This document shows positions 10,827 to 13,755 of a stretch of 13,755 nt of DNA, piece after piece (positions within the stretch are counted from its first letter, which is position 1; each line of letters starts with the position of its first letter). This DNA is from DATBLZ01 sp036555065 (GTDB lineage: Bacteria; Pseudomonadota; Gammaproteobacteria; Steroidobacterales; Rariloculaceae): contig DATBLZ010000108.1 in assembly GCA_036555065.1 (NCBI GenBank), positions 1-13,755 of the forward strand, read 5' to 3'. The position numbers and the translations under genes were made by a program. A model generated the notes under the pieces. It was not told the DNA's origin and did not search any database. It was given only the letters and a program-made list of their open reading frames with translations.

Positions 10827-13755
10827 ATGACTTCGCGAACCGACGAAATGAGCGCAAACGTAGAGCCAGGCCTGCCGGCAGCGTACGGCCTGTATCGGCC
10901 GGACTTCGAGCACGACAGCTGCGGCGTCGGCTTCGTAGCCCATGTCAAAGGCGTGCGCAGTCACCAGATCATCCGCGACGCGGACCACCTGTTGTGCCGC
11001 ATGGACCATCGTGGCGCGCGCGGCGCCGAGGCGAACACCGGCGACGGCGCGGGGATTCTCACGGCCCTTCCGCACGAGTTCCTGGGCAAAGTCGCGAAAC
11101 GGGAGTTCAGTGTCGAGCTTCCCGCGCCCGGCAAGTTCGCCGCCGGAGTCGTCTTCCTGCCGACCGACGCGGCCGAGCGCGAGCGTTGCAAAGCCATCGT
11201 TGCTGAGATCTGCGCCGAGGAGCGCCAGAAACTCGTCGGCTGGCGCCGCGTTCCGACAGAGCCCGACAAAGCCGATCTGGGTGAGTCGGCGCGGGCTGCG
11301 ATGCCGCAAATCGAGCATTTGTTCATCGCTGCCGGCGACGGCCTCGAAGGCGATGCTTTCGAGCGCAAGCTCTATCTAATTCGCAAGCGCGCAAGCCACC
11401 GGTTGCGTGGTGATGCAGCGCTCAAGCAAGCGAAGCTCTTCTACATCTGCAGCCTGTCGAGCAAGGTTCTCATCTATAAGGGGATGCTGACGCCGGGGCA
11501 GCTCATGGTGTTTTTCGCGGACCTCAACGACCCCGATTACACGAGCCATCTCGCGATGGTGCATTCGCGGTTCTCGACCAACACGTTCCCGAGCTGGGAC
11601 CGTGCGCAGCCGAATCGTTTCATGTCGCACAACGGCGAGATCAATACGATCCGCGGCAACGAAAACTGGATGGTCGCGCGTCAGGGCGTTCTGAAATCGA
11701 CGCTCTTCGGCGACTCTTTGCCGAAGCTCTATCCGATCGTCGAGCCCGACTGCTCCGACTCGGGCGTTTTCGACAACGTGCTCGAGTTCCTGCTCATGAC
11801 GGGCCGGAGCCTGCAGGAATCCGTGATGATGATGATTCCCGAGGCTTGGCAAAAGAACGAGCTCATGGCCGCGAACAAGCGCGCGTTCTACGAGTATCAC
11901 TCGTGTCTCATGGAGCCTTGGGACGGACCCGCGTCGATCGCGTTCACGGACGGCAAATACATCGGCGCCGTGCTCGACCGGAACGGCCTTCGGCCGAGCC
12001 GCTATTACCTGACCAACGACGATCGCGTGATCATGGCGAGCGAGGTCGGCGTCGTGCCCGTCGACCCGGCAAAGGTCAAGGCGAAGGGCCGCCTCGAGCC
12101 GGGCCGTATGTTCTTGATCGACTTCGAGCAGGGGCGACTCGTCCCCGACGAGGAGCTCAAGAACGAGTTCGCGAGTCGGCGTCCGTATGCGGAGTGGCTC
12201 GGCGCGCATCGGATCGCGCTGCGCGACGTGACCACCAAACGGGCAGCCGCGCGCTTCGATCCAAAGACGCTGCTGCCCCGACTGCAGGCTTTCGGCTACA
12301 CGATCGAGACGCTGCACTTCATGTTGGAGCCCATGGTCAAGGAGCATCGCGATCCCGTCGGCTCGATGGGCAACGACAGCGCGTTGGCGGTCCTCAGCGA
12401 CAAGCCAAGGATGCTGTACGACTATTTCCGGCAGCTCTTCGCGCAGGTGACCAATCCGCCGATCGACTCGATCCGTGAAGAAGTCATCATGTCGCTCGAG
12501 TGCTACGTCGGTCCGGAAGGAAATCTGCTCGAGACGACGCCGAAGCACGCGGAACGCCTGCGGCTGCGCCATCCGATCCTCACGAACGAGGAGCTCGCCG
12601 GTATCAAACAACTGAATCGACGCGGCTGGAAGGCGCTGACCATCGACACGACGTTCGACCGAGCCGACGTTCCGGGCGGGCTCAAGCGCGCGATCGAGCG
12701 CATTTGCAAGGAAGCGGAGCGCGCCATCGATTCGGGCTACAGCATGATCGTGCTGTCCGATCGCAACATCGGCCCGACCCGCGTGCCCGCGAGCGCCCTG
12801 CTTGCGTGCGGAGCGGTGCATCACCATTTGGTCGCCCGCGCGAAGCGAACCCGAATCGGCATCGTGGTCGAAACCGGCGAAGCCCGCGAAGTTCACCATC
12901 ATTGTCTGCTCGTCGGCTACGGCGCCGACGGCATCAATCCCTATCTCGCGTTCGAGGCCCTGTGGCAATCGGTCGAGGACGGCCATCTCGACGCCGGCAC
13001 CGACGTCGTCGGCGACTATCGCTTGGCCGTCGCCAAGGGAATGCTCAAGGTCATGGGCAAGATGGGCATATCGACGCTGCAGTCGTACAAGGGAGCGCAG
13101 ATCTTCGAAGCGCTGGGGCTTAGCCATGAGGTCATCGACCTGTGCTTCGGCGGAACCGTGAGCCGATTGCAGGGCGCCGGCTTCGACGTGCTCGAGCAGG
13201 AAACGCTGCGCCGGCACGCGCTCGGCTATTCAGTCGATCCCGACGACCGCTTACCGTCGTTGCCGAACCCGGGCGAGTTTCATTGGCGCAGCGCCGGCGA
13301 GCGCCACGCCTGGGACCCGCAGGCGATCTTTTCGCTGCAGGTCGCGGCACGCCGCGGTGACAGCAATGCGTATCGGCTGTTCGCCGATCACGTCGACAAA
13401 GAGGCGCGCGCCGGCTGCACGTTGCGCGGGCTGCTCGAGTTCGAGACGGAAGCCTGTAAGCCCGTGCCGCTCGAGGAGGTCGAGCCCGCGAGCGAGATCG
13501 TCAAGCGGTTTTGCACGGGCGCCATGAGCTTCGGCTCCTTGTCCGCCGAGGCCCACGAAACGCTCGCGATCGCGATGAACCGCATCGGCGGCAAGAGCAA
13601 CACGGGCGAAGGCGGCGAAGATCCCGCACGCTATGTCCCGCTGCCGTCGGGCGATTCGCGACGCTCCGCGATCAAGCAGATCGCCTCGGGACGCTTCGGC
13701 GTCACGGCCTGGTACATCGCGAACGCCGACGAGCTGCAAATCAAGATGGCGCAGG
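10827..13755 (+). CDS. gltB: Glutamate synthase (NADPH) large subunit, 3' end missing
   Basis: Large subunit of GOGAT, which makes two glutamates from glutamine and 2-oxoglutarate in nitrogen assimilation, with the GltD small subunit supplying electrons. The open frame runs unbroken for 976 codons and leaves the window; full-length GltB is about 1,500 residues. The N-terminal glutaminase domain begins after a predicted 31-residue propeptide at C32 (HDSCGVGFVAH), the nucleophile exposed by cleavage, followed by MDHRGARGAEANTGDGAGIL, HSRFSTNTFPSWDRAQPNRF and HNGEINTIRGNENWM. The central domain contains LSDRNIGPTRVPASALLACG and VHHHCLLVGYGADGINPYLA. The FMN-binding synthase domain starts near residue 880 with FCTGAMSFGSLSAEAHETLA and GKSNTGEGGEDPARY. 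The iron-sulfur cysteines lie beyond the edge. ATG 10827 has GGTGA three bases upstream; ATG 10848 is an alternative with no ribosome site. Confidence 0.97.
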   Translation, partial: MTSRTDEMSANVEPGLPAAYGLYRPDFEHDSCGVGFVAHVKGVRSHQIIRDADHLLCRMDHRGARGAEANTGDGAGILTALPHEFLGKVAKREFSVELPAPGKFAAGVVFLPTDAAERERCKAIVAEICAEERQKLVGWRRVPTEPDKADLGESARAAMPQIEHLFIAAGDGLEGDAFERKLYLIRKRASHRLRGDAALKQAKLFYICSLSSKVLIYKGMLTPGQLMVFFADLNDPDYTSHLAMVHSRFSTNTFPSWDRAQPNRFMSHNGEINTIRGNENWMVARQGVLKSTLFGDSLPKLYPIVEPDCSDSGVFDNVLEFLLMTGRSLQESVMMMIPEAWQKNELMAANKRAFYEYHSCLMEPWDGPASIAFTDGKYIGAVLDRNGLRPSRYYLTNDDRVIMASEVGVVPVDPAKVKAKGRLEPGRMFLIDFEQGRLVPDEELKNEFASRRPYAEWLGAHRIALRDVTTKRAAARFDPKTLLPRLQAFGYTIETLHFMLEPMVKEHRDPVGSMGNDSALAVLSDKPRMLYDYFRQLFAQVTNPPIDSIREEVIMSLECYVGPEGNLLETTPKHAERLRLRHPILTNEELAGIKQLNRRGWKALTIDTTFDRADVPGGLKRAIERICKEAERAIDSGYSMIVLSDRNIGPTRVPASALLACGAVHHHLVARAKRTRIGIVVETGEAREVHHHCLLVGYGADGINPYLAFEALWQSVEDGHLDAGTDVVGDYRLAVAKGMLKVMGKMGISTLQSYKGAQIFEALGLSHEVIDLCFGGTVSRLQGAGFDVLEQETLRRHALGYSVDPDDRLPSLPNPGEFHWRSAGERHAWDPQAIFSLQVAARRGDSNAYRLFADHVDKEARAGCTLRGLLEFETEACKPVPLEEVEPASEIVKRFCTGAMSFGSLSAEAHETLAIAMNRIGGKSNTGEGGEDPARYVPLPSGDSRRSAIKQIASGRFGVTAWYIANADELQIKMAQ

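Noticed and set aside
11376..13217. A 613-codon open frame on the minus strand opposite gltB
   Set aside because: It lies wholly antisense to an unmistakable gltB. Long antisense frames are expected in GC-rich genes, and its product is low in recognisable motifs and rich in Arg, His and Glu.

Overview
The window reads as a stretch of core chromosome from a GC-rich gammaproteobacterium. The gene order mutM - coaD - rsmD - ftsY/ftsE/ftsX - rpoH is a hallmark of that class and recalls the arrangement in Pseudomonas and the Xanthomonadales. The genus cannot be named from the sequence. Coding is dense, codon use looks even throughout, and there is no sign of a phage, integron, CRISPR array, insertion sequence, tRNA or rRNA.

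Left part (1-2895): the last 23 codons of rpmG (ribosomal protein L33), then a membrane fatty-acid desaturase of the DesA type on the minus strand, then mutM (Fpg DNA glycosylase) and a small outer-membrane beta-barrel gene on the plus strand. Two perfect 22-bp copies of a REP-type palindrome, in inverted orientation, bracket the mutM/beta-barrel pair. Middle-left (2896-5749): a minus-strand block in transcription order rsmD (16S rRNA m2G966 methyltransferase), coaD (phosphopantetheine adenylyltransferase) and ggt (periplasmic gamma-glutamyltransferase). The ggt start overlaps the coaD stop by 8 nt.

Middle (5770-9209): ftsY, ftsE and ftsX are tightly packed on the plus strand (4-nt overlap, then a 1-nt gap), followed by rpoH (sigma-32). 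The 77-bp ftsX-rpoH gap holds a perfect CIRCE operator (TTAGCACTC-N9-GAGTGCTAA) laid over a plausible rpoH promoter. This is the most interesting signal in the window: it suggests that HrcA repression directly controls synthesis of the heat-shock sigma factor.

Right part (9218-13755): a minus-strand OmpA-family lipoprotein with a glycine-zipper segment, a divergent PhoB/OmpR-type response regulator without a partner kinase in view, and the first 976 codons of gltB (glutamate synthase large subunit), which runs off the right edge behind a strong-looking sigma-70 promoter.

The genes cover translation (rpmG, rsmD), DNA repair (mutM), coenzyme A synthesis (coaD), membrane and envelope work (desaturase, beta-barrel, GGT, FtsY, FtsEX, OmpA lipoprotein), stress control (rpoH) and nitrogen assimilation (gltB). 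No clearly undescribed multi-gene system is visible. The second-look items are mainly regulatory: CIRCE-rpoH, the REP pair and the unusual response regulator beside an OmpA lipoprotein.
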